Both the position numbers and the translations under genes were made by a program. Below, piece after piece: positions 43,687 to 52,512 of a stretch of DNA of 55,018 bases (within the stretch, counting starts at the first letter, position 1; the number at the start of each line of letters is the position of its first letter). The stretch is from an uncultured Lachnospiraceae bacterium (GTDB lineage Bacteria; Bacillota; Clostridia; Lachnospirales; Lachnospiraceae). The DNA lies in NCBI GenBank assembly GCA_910587715.1, contig CAJUMV010000027.1, forward strand, positions 1 to 55,018. Reading direction: 5' to 3'. Below the pieces are notes generated by a model. The model saw only the letters and a list, made by a program, of their open reading frames with translations. It was not told where the DNA came from and made no database searches.

Positions 43687-46600
43687 TCAGGAGCATGCCT
43701 CCTGCTCCTTTTTCAGATTTTTCTGCGCTGTGGAGAGCATCAGCTTGATGCGGTTTAACTGGTTGACCTCACTGGCGCCGGGATCATAGTCGATTGCCAC
43801 GATGTTGGAGCTGGGGAAGCGTTTGCGAAGCTCCTTGATGACGCCCTTGCCTACCACATGGTTTGGCAGACAGCCGAAGGGCTGGGTGCAGACGATATTG
43901 CCTACGCCGCTGTGGATTAACTCCACCATCTCCCCGGTGAGAAACCACCCTTCGCCTGTCTGGTTACCGATATCGACGATGGGTTTCGCGTAGTCTACCA
44001 GCGTGTAAATGCTGACGGGTGGCGAGAAGTGCCTGCTTTTCGCAAATTCTTTTGCAGCCTGCGCGCGCATTTTCTCAAGCGCTTTGATGCCGAAACGGGA
44101 AATCAGCGCCGCTTTTTTCGAGGTGCCAAGAAAATCCGCCTTGTAAATCTGGTTGTAGAAGCAGTAGAGCATAAAGTCTAACAGATCCGGCACGACTGCC
44201 TCCGCGCCCTCCGACTCCAGAAGCTCCACCAGGTGATTGTTGGCGGCAGGGGCGAATTTTACCAGAATCTCGCCTACAATGCCCACGCGGGGCTTGCGCA
44301 TGTCTTCATAAATGGGAACGGCGTCAAAATCCCGCACGATTTGTCTGCACATTTTCTGGAAGGTCAGATAATTCATGTGTTTTTGTGAAACAAAATTCCG
44401 ACATTTCTTCACCCATTGGGCGTGCAGCGCATCCACGGAGCCGTGCTCCTTTTCGTAGGGGCGCATCCGATAGACGCAGCGCATGAAGATATCGCCGAAG
44501 AGAGCGCTGTAAGCGGCGCGGATTAAGAGGTCGGCGTTCAAGTGGAAACCGGGATTGCTTTCTATGCCTGCCAAATTTAAGGAGATGACGGGTACCTGCG
44601 GCATACCCGCTTTTTCCAGTGCGCGTCTGATAAAGCCCACATAGTTGGTGGCACGGCAGCCGCCGCCGGTCTGTGTCATGATGACAGCCACTTTATTCAA
44701 GTCATATCTGCCGGAAAGCAGGGCATCCATAATCTGTCCTACCACGATAAGGGAAGGATAACATGCGTCATTATTTACAAATTTCAATCCCACATCCACT
44801 GCCTGTCTCGTGTCATTGCCGAGCACTTCAAAGTGATAACCGCACGCGCCGAAGGCGGCTTCCATGATTTCAAAGTGAATCGGAGACATCTGGGGGCAGA
44901 GAATGGTGTAATTTTTTCTCATTTCCTCGGTAAAGGGCACTTTCGTGATGGCGCTGGAGCGTATGTTACGCCTTTCGCCTTTCTGCTCCCTTACCTGAAT
45001 CGCGGAGAGCAGGGAACGGATGCGGATTCTTGCCGCCCCCAGATTGTTTACTTCGTCGATTTTTAAGCAGGTATAGATTTTGTCGGAGCCGGTAAGAATG
45101 TCGTTTACCTGGTCCGTGGTCACGGCGTCCAGACCGCAGCCGAAGGAATTGAGCTGAATCAGATCCAAATCATCCCTTGTCTTGACGAAGCTTGCCGCCG
45201 CGTAGAGTCTGGAATGGTACATCCACTGGTCGGAGACGATTAAAGGTCTCTCAGGGGAAGCCAGATGGGACACGGAGTCCTCTGTCAGTACCGCGATATC
45301 GTAGGAAGTAATCAGCTCGGGAATGCCGTGGTTGATTTCCGGGTCAATATGGTAAGGACGTCCCGCCAGCACGATGCCGCGCTTATGGTTGGTCTCCAGA
45401 TAGCGGAGCACTTCCTCGCCTTTGTCGCGCATATCTTGTCTTGCCGCTGCCAGCTCTGTCCAGGCTGCCTCCGCTGCATCCATAACAGCTGTTACGGGAA
45501 GCTCCCGGAACTCTCTTGTCAATGCTTCGGTTACGGTCTGCAGGCTTTTGAAGGACATAAAAGGATTGCGGAACATCACTTCGCCGCGTCCGATTTCCTC
45601 CACGTTGTTCTTGATGTTTTCGGAGTAGGAGGTGACGATAGGACAGTTGTAGTGGTTGTTGGCGTCGTGAAACTCGTCCCGCTCGTAAAAGAGGGCGGGG
45701 TAGAAGATAAAGTCCACGTTTTGTTTAATCAGCCAGGATACATGCCCGTGCGCCAGCTTTGCCGGATAGCATTCCGACTCGCTGGGGATGGACTCGATGC
45801 CAAGCTCATATATTTTGCGGTTGGAGACGGGAGAAAGCACCACCCGATAGCCCAGCTTCGTGAAGAAAGTGAACCAGAAAGGGTAGTTCTCGTACATGTT
45901 AAGCACCCGTGGAATACCGACGGTGCCCCGTTTCGCCTCGTTTGCGGGCAGTGGCTCGTAGGAAAAGTAACGTTTCAGCTTGTAGTCAAAGAGATTGGGC
46001 GCACCGTTTTCCTTTTTGGCACGTCCAAGACCTCTCTCACAGCGGTTGCCGGAGATATACTGACGACCTCCCGTGAATTTGTTGATGGTGAGACGGCAGT
46101 TGTTGGTACAGCCCTTGCACTTAGCCATGCTTGTCTCGAACTGTAAGTTCGTAATCTGTTCCAGATTCAGCATGGAGGTCTGATACCCGTCCGTATAATG
46201 CGCCCTTGCAATCAGCGCCGCGCCGAAGGCGCCCATAATGCCGGCGATATCCGGGCGGATTGCCTCGCAGTCGGCAATCTTTTCAAAACTGCGCAGGACC
46301 GCATCATTGTAGAACGTGCCGCCCTGCACGACGATATTTTTGCCAAGTTCCGAAGCATCGGAGACTTTGATGACCTTAAACAGCGCATTTTTGATGACGG
46401 AGTATGCCAGTCCCGCGGAAATATCGGAGACGGAAGCCCCCTCCTTCTGCGCCTGTTTCACTTTAGAATTCATAAACACGGTGCAGCGGGTGCCCAAATC
46501 GATGGGATGCTCCGCAAAGAGGGCGGTTCTGGCAAAGTCCTCCACGCCATAGTTCAGGGACTTGGCAAAGGTCTCTATGAAGGAACCGCAGCCCGAGGAA

Positions 46601-47937
46601 CACGCCTCGTTGAGCTGTACGCTGTCCACGGTGTGGTTTTTGATTTTGATGCACTTCATGTCCTGCCCGCCGATATCCAGAATGCAGTCAACCTCCGGGT
46701 CGAAGAAAGCGGCGGCATTGTAGTGCGCCACGGTCTCGACCTCGCCGTCGTCCAAGAGAAAGGCGGCTTTCATCAGCGCTTCGCCGTAGCCAGTGGAGCA
46801 GGAGCGGGCGATTTTTACGCCTTCGGGGAGCAGCTTGTAGATTTCCTTTAAGGAGCGGATGGCAGTCTTTAACGGGCTGCCGTCGTTGCTGCTGTAGAAG
46901 GAGTAGAGCAGGGAACCGTCGTCGCCAACGAGCGCCACCTTTGTGGTGGTGGAACCGGCATCGATGCCAAGAAAACAATTTCCCTGATAGGATGCCAGGT
47001 CGCCGGTCGCTACATGATGAACGCCGTGGCGCGCGCAGAACGCGTCGTAGTCCGCCTGCGTGGCAAAGAGGGGCTCCATGCGCTCCACCTCAAATTCCAT
47101 CTTGATATCGGAGGACAGCTTCGCATTCAGCTCCTCCATGGTATAAAAAGCCTCCTCCTTCGCGTTTAGGGCGGAGCCGATGGCGGCGAAGAGGTGGGAG
47201 TTGTCCGCGTCTATGATATGGGCGTCGTCCAGTTTCAAGGTGCGGATAAAGGACTGCTTTAGTTCCGACAAAAAGTGCAGCGGACCGCCGAGGAACGCCA
47301 CATGTCCCCGAATCGGCTTGCCACAGGCGAGACCGCTGATTGTCTGGTTGACCACCGCCTGAAAAATCGAGGCGGAAAGGTCTTCCTTCGTGGCGCCTTC
47401 GTTGATGAGGGGCTGGATATCGGACTTGGCGAACACGCCGCAGCGCGCCGCTATGGTATACAGAGAGTGATAATTTTTGGCGTACTCATTTAAGCCTGCC
47501 GCGTCCGTCTGCAGAAGGGAAGCCATCTGGTCGATAAAGGAGCCCGTGCCCCCGGCGCAGATGCCGTTCATGCGCTGTTCCACATTACCGCCCTCAAAAT
47601 AGATGATTTTGGCGTCCTCGCCGCCCAGCTCTATCGACACGTCCGTGACAGGCGCAAAGGTCTGCAGGGAAGTGGAGACGGCGATGACCTCCTGCACGAA
47701 AGGAATCTGCAGGTGGTTTGCCAGCGTCAGCCCGCCGGAGCCTGTGATGATGGGGTGCACCGTCAGGTTCCCGAGCTTGTCAAAAGCCTGGGAAAGAAGG
47801 TCCGCAAGGGTCTCCCTGATATTGGCGAAATGTCTTTTATAGTCGGAAAAGAGTATCTGATGCCTGTCGTCCAAGATGGCGATTTTGACGGTGGTGGAAC
47901 CGATGTCAATGCCAAGCGTATATTGCATGTTACTCAC
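43687..47937 (-). CDS. Giant acyl-CoA dehydratase activase-type protein
   Basis: 1416 residues. Two ASKHA ATPase units of the HgdC/BcrAD activator type come first: LGIDIGSTTVKIAI (about 8-21) with GGEDAKI, and FLGIDAGSTTTKVALVGDDG near 325-345 with GGQDMKCI and the 4Fe-4S cysteine region ACSSGCGSF. Then a Cys-rich part (CKGCTNNC), and C-terminal domains related to DUF2229 and the dehydratase HgdB side. Such proteins are widespread in Clostridia and are thought to drive ATP-dependent electron transfer, but their target is not known. The start is a GTG with AAGGAG ten bases upstream; ATG 47928 is an alternative. Confidence 0.9.
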   Translation of the reverse strand: MSNMQYTLGIDIGSTTVKIAILDDRHQILFSDYKRHFANIRETLADLLSQAFDKLGNLTVHPIITGSGGLTLANHLQIPFVQEVIAVSTSLQTFAPVTDVSIELGGEDAKIIYFEGGNVEQRMNGICAGGTGSFIDQMASLLQTDAAGLNEYAKNYHSLYTIAARCGVFAKSDIQPLINEGATKEDLSASIFQAVVNQTISGLACGKPIRGHVAFLGGPLHFLSELKQSFIRTLKLDDAHIIDADNSHLFAAIGSALNAKEEAFYTMEELNAKLSSDIKMEFEVERMEPLFATQADYDAFCARHGVHHVATGDLASYQGNCFLGIDAGSTTTKVALVGDDGSLLYSFYSSNDGSPLKTAIRSLKEIYKLLPEGVKIARSCSTGYGEALMKAAFLLDDGEVETVAHYNAAAFFDPEVDCILDIGGQDMKCIKIKNHTVDSVQLNEACSSGCGSFIETFAKSLNYGVEDFARTALFAEHPIDLGTRCTVFMNSKVKQAQKEGASVSDISAGLAYSVIKNALFKVIKVSDASELGKNIVVQGGTFYNDAVLRSFEKIADCEAIRPDIAGIMGAFGAALIARAHYTDGYQTSMLNLEQITNLQFETSMAKCKGCTNNCRLTINKFTGGRQYISGNRCERGLGRAKKENGAPNLFDYKLKRYFSYEPLPANEAKRGTVGIPRVLNMYENYPFWFTFFTKLGYRVVLSPVSNRKIYELGIESIPSESECYPAKLAHGHVSWLIKQNVDFIFYPALFYERDEFHDANNHYNCPIVTSYSENIKNNVEEIGRGEVMFRNPFMSFKSLQTVTEALTREFRELPVTAVMDAAEAAWTELAAARQDMRDKGEEVLRYLETNHKRGIVLAGRPYHIDPEINHGIPELITSYDIAVLTEDSVSHLASPERPLIVSDQWMYHSRLYAAASFVKTRDDLDLIQLNSFGCGLDAVTTDQVNDILTGSDKIYTCLKIDEVNNLGAARIRIRSLLSAIQVREQKGERRNIRSSAITKVPFTEEMRKNYTILCPQMSPIHFEIMEAAFGACGYHFEVLGNDTRQAVDVGLKFVNNDACYPSLIVVGQIMDALLSGRYDLNKVAVIMTQTGGGCRATNYVGFIRRALEKAGMPQVPVISLNLAGIESNPGFHLNADLLIRAAYSALFGDIFMRCVYRMRPYEKEHGSVDALHAQWVKKCRNFVSQKHMNYLTFQKMCRQIVRDFDAVPIYEDMRKPRVGIVGEILVKFAPAANNHLVELLESEGAEAVVPDLLDFMLYCFYNQIYKADFLGTSKKAALISRFGIKALEKMRAQAAKEFAKSRHFSPPVSIYTLVDYAKPIVDIGNQTGEGWFLTGEMVELIHSGVGNIVCTQPFGCLPNHVVGKGVIKELRKRFPSSNIVAIDYDPGASEVNQLNRIKLMLSTAQKNLKKEQEACS

Positions 47938-48026
47938 TTTTTGTTCACTCCTTTATCCTGTAAGAAGGGATTCTGGTATAAGTTACCTTTTTACCTATTA
48001 AAATGTGTTTTTTGGCACACGCTGTC

Positions 48027-48055
48027 ATTATACGACACAGTTTTCTAAAATGCAA
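48027..48055 (-). promoter_or_regulatory. Promoter of the giant activase gene
   Basis: On the minus strand TTGCAT (48055-48050), a 17-bp spacer and TATAAT (48032-48027), giving a leader of about 85 bp. Confidence 0.7.
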
Positions 48056-48198
48056 TTGTCCAATTCTTAGAAAAGAATGAAGTTTTCGGCAGACATTTAT
48101 TAAATTTTTATGAGAGGGCGATTTTTAGGGGCGGCGACATTTACTTTTAAAAGGAGGGATGCTATATTATAATATATATTTTTGAAGGAGAGTGAAAC

Positions 48199-49083
48199 AT
48201 GAGTCCTTTTGAACGGAAATTTGGAAAATACGCGATACCGAATCTTTCTTTTGTGCTGGTCATGTGCTATGCGGTCGGGTATCTCCTGCAGCTGTTTGAC
48301 AGAAGCGGTCTGCTGATTTCCTATCTGACCTTGAATCCTTATGCGATTCTGCACGGGCAGATCTGGCGGCTTGTGACGTGGGTGCTGATTCCGCCAAGCA
48401 GCGGCGGGCTTTTCTTTACCTTGATCATGCTGTATTTTTACTGCTCCATAGGCACCTCGCTGGAGCGGACGTGGGGCACTTACCGCTATAATGTCTATTT
48501 GTTTCAGGGGATGCTGTTTACCATTGCGGGGAGCTTTCTGCTGATGGGGTACTGCTACCTTTTCAAGCCGGAGATTTCTCTGCTTGGCGCGACGCTGACC
48601 GTTGATTCGCCGACCGAGTATTTCACGATTATCGCGCTGATGTTCAGCACCTACTATATCAATATGTCGATTTTCCTTGCGTACGCGGCGACTTTCCCGG
48701 ACGCGCAGGTGCTTTTAATGTTCATCATTCCGATTCGGGTGAAATGGCTGGGTGTGATTTACGCGGTGATGCTGCTGTTCCAGTTCCTCGGCACGAACGT
48801 GTTCGGGAAGTTCGCCATCGGTGCGTCGCTGCTTAATTTTGTCGTATTTTTCCTGACTTCGCGCAACATGATGCACCTGAATCCGAAGCAGATTCACAGG
48901 AGGCAGGAGTTTAAGCGGGATGTGAGGAGAAACACGGGGATTACCAAGCACAAATGTGCAATCTGCGGCAGGACTGAGGTGGACAGCCCGCAGATGCAGT
49001 TCCGGTTCTGCTCCAAGTGTGACGGGAACTATGAGTACTGCGAGGAGCATCTGTATACGCATACGCATATCAAGAGAAGCTGA
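48199..49083 (+). CDS. Rhomboid-like membrane protein without catalytic residues
   Basis: 294 residues with about six membrane segments and a C-terminal zinc ribbon. The N-terminal half follows rhomboids: GQIWRLVTWVLIPPS, then YFYCSIGTSLERTWGTYRYN, where the family has WRL-T and G-x-x-E-x-x-W/G. The rhomboid GxSG serine motif is missing (SLLGATLTVDSP lies in its place), and the His of the first motif is lost, so it should not be a protease. The tail has CAICGRTE and CSKCDGNYEYCEEHLYTHTH, a likely zinc site. AAGGAG precedes the ATG. It may act in binding or moving membrane proteins, as derlins and other dead rhomboids do. Confidence 0.75.
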   Translation: MSPFERKFGKYAIPNLSFVLVMCYAVGYLLQLFDRSGLLISYLTLNPYAILHGQIWRLVTWVLIPPSSGGLFFTLIMLYFYCSIGTSLERTWGTYRYNVYLFQGMLFTIAGSFLLMGYCYLFKPEISLLGATLTVDSPTEYFTIIALMFSTYYINMSIFLAYAATFPDAQVLLMFIIPIRVKWLGVIYAVMLLFQFLGTNVFGKFAIGASLLNFVVFFLTSRNMMHLNPKQIHRRQEFKRDVRRNTGITKHKCAICGRTEVDSPQMQFRFCSKCDGNYEYCEEHLYTHTHIKRS

Positions 49084-49159
49084 TTGAGCGAACTGTGGGT
49101 AAAGAGTTTAGTTTGCAGTGAAGAAAAATATCGGGTGTTATTGAATGGCGGAGAGTGGA

Positions 49160-49897
49160 ATGAATCAGGAAATTGTATTTGCCAAAACGCTGGAGGAAGT
49201 AAAGAGAACAGCGAGAGCGCAGCAGAATTTTATAACGAAGAAAGAGGTGGAGGAAGCGTTTTCGACGCTTTCTCTTTCTGCGAAACAGTTGGAAATGGTC
49301 TATGACTATCTGCGGCAGAGTAAGATCGGTGTGGATGAGCCTGCGGACGCGGATTCTTATCTGGAAGAGGAGGAGAAGAATTATCTGGACGCCTATCTGG
49401 ATGCGCTGCAGGCGATTCCTGCGGTTTCAGACGGAGAGCGGGAGGCGATTACCCTTTCTGCGATGGCGGGGGACGCGGACGCCATGAAGCGGCTGACGGA
49501 GCTTATGCTTCCCGAGGTGCCCCAGATTGCCAAGCTCTATACAGGGCAGGGCGTCAGTCTGGAGGATTTAATCGGCGAGGGCAATGTGGCGCTTTCCCTC
49601 GGCGTCACCATGTTAGGGGCGCTGGAACATGCGCACGAGGCGCAGGGGATGCTCGCTAAAATGATGATGGACGCCATGGAGGACTGCATCTCGGCAAACG
49701 AGGCGGAAGAGAAGAGCGACCAGAAAATTGCCGATAAGGTAAACAAGGTAGCGGATGCGGCAAACGCCCTGAAGGAAGAACTGCGCAGAGCGGTGACGGT
49801 GGAGGAGCTGATGGAGGAATCGGGGCTTTCCCGAAAAGCCATTGAGGACGCCATACGCATAAGCGGCGGTAAGATTGAAGCCATAGCAGCGAAGTAA
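49160..49897 (+). CDS. Sigma-70-like protein lacking region 4
   Basis: 245 residues from ATG 49160 (CGGAG upstream); ATG 49145 is also in frame. Residues about 15-55 (NFITKKEVEEAFSTLSLS, then MVYDYLRQSKIG) resemble sigma region 1.1. Residues about 110-155 (RLTELMLPEVPQIAKLYTGQ, then GVSLEDLIGEGNVAL) match the core-binding parts of region 2. The C-terminal VTVEELMEESGLSRKAIEDA looks like region 3. The aromatic DNA-melting part of region 2 and the whole of region 4 are absent. It may bind RNA polymerase or oppose a sigma factor, but cannot recognise a -35 box. Confidence 0.7.
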   Translation: MNQEIVFAKTLEEVKRTARAQQNFITKKEVEEAFSTLSLSAKQLEMVYDYLRQSKIGVDEPADADSYLEEEEKNYLDAYLDALQAIPAVSDGEREAITLSAMAGDADAMKRLTELMLPEVPQIAKLYTGQGVSLEDLIGEGNVALSLGVTMLGALEHAHEAQGMLAKMMMDAMEDCISANEAEEKSDQKIADKVNKVADAANALKEELRRAVTVEELMEESGLSRKAIEDAIRISGGKIEAIAAK

Positions 49898-49967
49898 ATG
49901 AGAGTCACAAATTAGGCAGGCTGACTTACGAGGACGGCATCTTAGCTGCGGCAGGAGAGGAATACAA

Positions 49968-50390
49968 ATGGAAGCGGAAAACAAGGATTATAAATATTTC
50001 ATGCAGGATACAGGGAACGTTTATCTGGGCGCGAAGCTCAGCTACGCGGAGATTCTGCAGGATGAGATGGTGAATTTTAAATATAAGAGCATTGTAGAGC
50101 ATTATATTTTCAAGGATACCGACCCGGAGACGACGTTGGAGAGCCATCTCTACTATATGACAAAGGAGCAGTTTTCCTATCGGACCTACGAACAGCTCAA
50201 GGCGAAAGTGAAGGTCAATATGCTGGAGGAGAAAAAGTCCTTATTTGGCGGGGAAAAGACAGGCTATACCACGAAACTCATGCCGCTTTCGGCGTTTGCG
50301 GACATGAATCTGGCGCAGAAAAAAGCAAAGGGCGTGGTGATTCAGGAGCTGGCGCTGTCGAAGATTGGGCTGATGACGTTCAATGTCTGA
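49968..50390 (+). CDS. Unknown 140-residue protein
   Basis: Soluble, mixed charge, no signal or membrane segment. Visible parts are NVYLGAKLSYAEILQDEMVN, a Tyr-rich middle (LYYMTKEQFSYRTYEQ) and a basic end. It follows the sigma-like gene by 70 bp, with GGAGAGG before the ATG, so the two may be co-transcribed. I do not recognise the family. Confidence 0.6.
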   Translation: MEAENKDYKYFMQDTGNVYLGAKLSYAEILQDEMVNFKYKSIVEHYIFKDTDPETTLESHLYYMTKEQFSYRTYEQLKAKVKVNMLEEKKSLFGGEKTGYTTKLMPLSAFADMNLAQKKAKGVVIQELALSKIGLMTFNV

Positions 50391-50391
50391 A

Positions 50392-50434
50392 TACGCTGCG
50401 CGATAACCGTAAGTTACGCTGCGCGATAACTTAC
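50392..50434 (+). repeat. Direct repeat and hairpin after the unknown gene
   Basis: TACGCTGCGCGATAAC is repeated at 50392-50407 and 50415-50430. GTAAGTTA (50409-50416) and TAACTTAC (50427-50434) form a hairpin followed by an AT-rich tail, possibly a weak terminator. Confidence 0.5.
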
Positions 50435-50524
50435 AAATAATTTTTCGCGAAAAAATGATTTTAGGGCTTGATTTTGACAAAATTTTTTGTTAAAATTACT
50501 TTTGTAAAATTCCCCTTTTACACT

Positions 50525-50563
50525 GGACAGGTGATCGGCTTTAGGGCTTCACCTGTTCTTTTA
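50525..50563 (+). terminator. Terminator-like hairpin
   Basis: ACAGGTGA (50527-50534) pairs with TCACCTGT (50549-50556), followed by TCTTTTAT. It reads on the plus strand, downstream of the unknown gene. Confidence 0.65.
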
Positions 50564-50565
50564 TG

Positions 50566-50697
50566 TCCGCGAATAAGCAGAGCCGGAAGATGGCAGAGGC
50601 AGGACGCATGCTTGCATGCAGGACTGCATATGACAGCTTACGGTGAGCAACGCGAACGAAAGATGCGAAGCATCTTGAGTCTCTGCTTATTCGTGGA
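50566..50697. repeat. 132-bp element with terminal inverted repeats
   Basis: TCCGCGAATAAGCAGAG (50566-50582) is matched in inverse at 50681-50697 with one mismatch. Inside lie two more hairpins: GCATGC-tt-GCATGC (50606-50619) and AAGATGC-gaa-GCATCTT (50660-50676). There is no coding frame. It stops five bases before the ABC ATPase stop codon. It could be a miniature transposable element or a folded RNA serving as a 3' end for the ABC operon. Confidence 0.6.
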
Positions 50698-50702
50698 AGC
50701 AT

Positions 50703-51506
50703 TTATTTTGACAATAGTATCCGGTCATTATCCAGCCGCTTTCCCGCGCGCACCTTGAACTGCTCCAGCAGATCGTCTATGGTAAGTTCTTCCCGTGCTT
50801 TTTCCGATACGTCAAAAACAATACGTCCGCCGTCCATCATAAGGGTACGGTTTCCGAGGGTAAGCGCCTGATGCATATTGTGTGTGACCATCAGACAGGT
50901 GATGTGCCGCTCAGAGACGATTTTTTCCGTGAGAGCCAGCACTTTATCCGCGGTGGCGGGGTCAAGGGCTGCCGTGTGCTCGTCGAGCAGAAGAATGCGG
51001 GGCGTTACCATGGTTGCCATTAGGAGCGTGAGCGCTTGTCGCTGACCGCCGGAGAGGAGTCCCACGGGCTGTTTCATCCGGTCTTCCAGTCCCATATCCA
51101 GAAGGGAGAGCTGTTCTCTGAATTTTGCCTTTTCTTTCGCGCTGATGCGGCTGAAATAGGCATGGCTTTTGGTGGAGGCACGCAGATAGGCGAGCGCCAT
51201 ATTTTCTTCGATAGTCATGTGGGGCGCGGTGCCCTTTAAGGGATCCTGAAAAAGATGACCGATTACCTTGCTGCGCACATGTTCTTTACAGTAGGTGATA
51301 TCCTCACCGCCCAGGACAATCCGTCCCTCGTCCACATAAAAATTTCCCGTGATGGCGTTGAAGAGCGTGGATTTTCCCGCGCCGTTGCTGCCGACGATGG
51401 TGGCGAAATCGCCGGCTTCCAAAGTGAGGTTTACCCGGTCAAGGGCTTTTTTCTCATTGACGGTGCCGGGGTTAAAGGTTTTGGAAACGGAATCAATGAC
51501 CAGCAT
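50703..51506 (-). CDS. ABC transporter ATPase (TrpXYZ-type uptake system)
   Basis: 267 residues. ATP-binding subunit: Walker A GSNGAGKST, a Q-loop in GHLFQDPLKG, signature LSGGQRQAL, Walker B ILLLDEHTAALDP, and the switch His in MVTHNM. The start at MLVIDSVSK has GGAGGG upstream and overlaps the permease stop by 14 bp; the longer frame is spurious. It is the last gene of a T-box-controlled three-gene operon. The substrate is probably tryptophan or another amino acid, judged from the leader and the binding-protein family. Confidence 0.9.
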   Translation of the reverse strand: MLVIDSVSKTFNPGTVNEKKALDRVNLTLEAGDFATIVGSNGAGKSTLFNAITGNFYVDEGRIVLGGEDITYCKEHVRSKVIGHLFQDPLKGTAPHMTIEENMALAYLRASTKSHAYFSRISAKEKAKFREQLSLLDMGLEDRMKQPVGLLSGGQRQALTLLMATMVTPRILLLDEHTAALDPATADKVLALTEKIVSERHITCLMVTHNMHQALTLGNRTLMMDGGRIVFDVSEKAREELTIDDLLEQFKVRAGKRLDNDRILLSK

Positions 51507-52446
51507 GTGTGCCGCCCTCCTTTCTGTAGGCATTTTGGTTGTTGCTGCGCTGTCTGTAGAACGAAGACTTCTCTTTGAGATAAGGGAAGGAAATCGCGAT
51601 GGCGACAATGACGGCGGAGACCAGCTTGAGTGCTTCCGCGGGCACGTTCATGCGCAGCGCCAGCGCCACGATAAAGCGGTAGAAACAGCTCCCAAGAATC
51701 ACACCTGTTATTCTTTTGAACATGCTGCCTTTTCCGACCAGCGTTTCCCCGATAATCAGACTTGCCAGCGCGATGGTGACCATGCCCGTGCCCAGATTGA
51801 TGTCGCAGGATTTCTGGTACTGTCCGAGGATGGCGCCGGAGAGAGCAGTCAGTGCGTTTGCGACGCAAAGCCCCACGGTAATCATAAACAGGGGATTGAT
51901 GCTGGAAGCTCGTACCATATGTTCGTTGTCCCCGGTGGCGCGGATGGAAAGTCCGAGTCTTGTATTCAGGAATAAGGATAAAATAGCACCAATTATTATT
52001 ACAATCACAAGGGCGATCAGCAGCTTATACCAGTCCGCGTACCAGCCGTAGGGGAGCTTTTCCTTTGCCAGACTGAAAATGGTATCGCTGGCGAATAGAT
52101 TTACGTTGGAGGAAAAGCCCATTACGGCGATATTGACCGTGTAAAGCCCCGTGTTGACGATAATGCCAGCCAGAATGGAGGGAACCCCCATCCTGGTCTG
52201 TAAAAAGGCGGTGACAAAACCAGCGCAGACGCCCGCGCCCATGGCGGCGAAAAGTGCCAGATACGGATGACCTGAAAGCGTCACCATGGCGCCCACCGCG
52301 CAGCCTAAAGTAAAACAGCCGTCGGTGGACAGATCCGCGATATTTAGGATACTGAACGAGATAAATAGTGCCAGCGCCACCAGCGCATAAATACAGCCTA
52401 ATTCCAGGGCGCTTTGTAAAATGGAAAGTGTAAATAATGAACTCAT
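51493..52446 (-). CDS. ABC transporter permease (TrpXYZ-type uptake system)
   Basis: 317 residues with eight to ten membrane segments of the BPD_transp_2 type, as used for branched-chain amino acids and for the TrpXYZ group. The N-terminus (LGCIYALVALALFISFSILN, then ADLSTDGCFTLG) is typical, with the small-residue EAA-like loop later. The binding protein gene ends 67 bp upstream and the ATPase gene overlaps its end. Confidence 0.9.
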   Translation of the reverse strand: MSSLFTLSILQSALELGCIYALVALALFISFSILNIADLSTDGCFTLGCAVGAMVTLSGHPYLALFAAMGAGVCAGFVTAFLQTRMGVPSILAGIIVNTGLYTVNIAVMGFSSNVNLFASDTIFSLAKEKLPYGWYADWYKLLIALVIVIIIGAILSLFLNTRLGLSIRATGDNEHMVRASSINPLFMITVGLCVANALTALSGAILGQYQKSCDINLGTGMVTIALASLIIGETLVGKGSMFKRITGVILGSCFYRFIVALALRMNVPAEALKLVSAVIVAIAISFPYLKEKSSFYRQRSNNQNAYRKEGGTHAGH

Positions 52447-52512
52447 GGGTTACCTCTTTATTTCAAAAATAAATTACATGCGTTATAAATATATACTTGT
52501 TGATGCAGGCGT

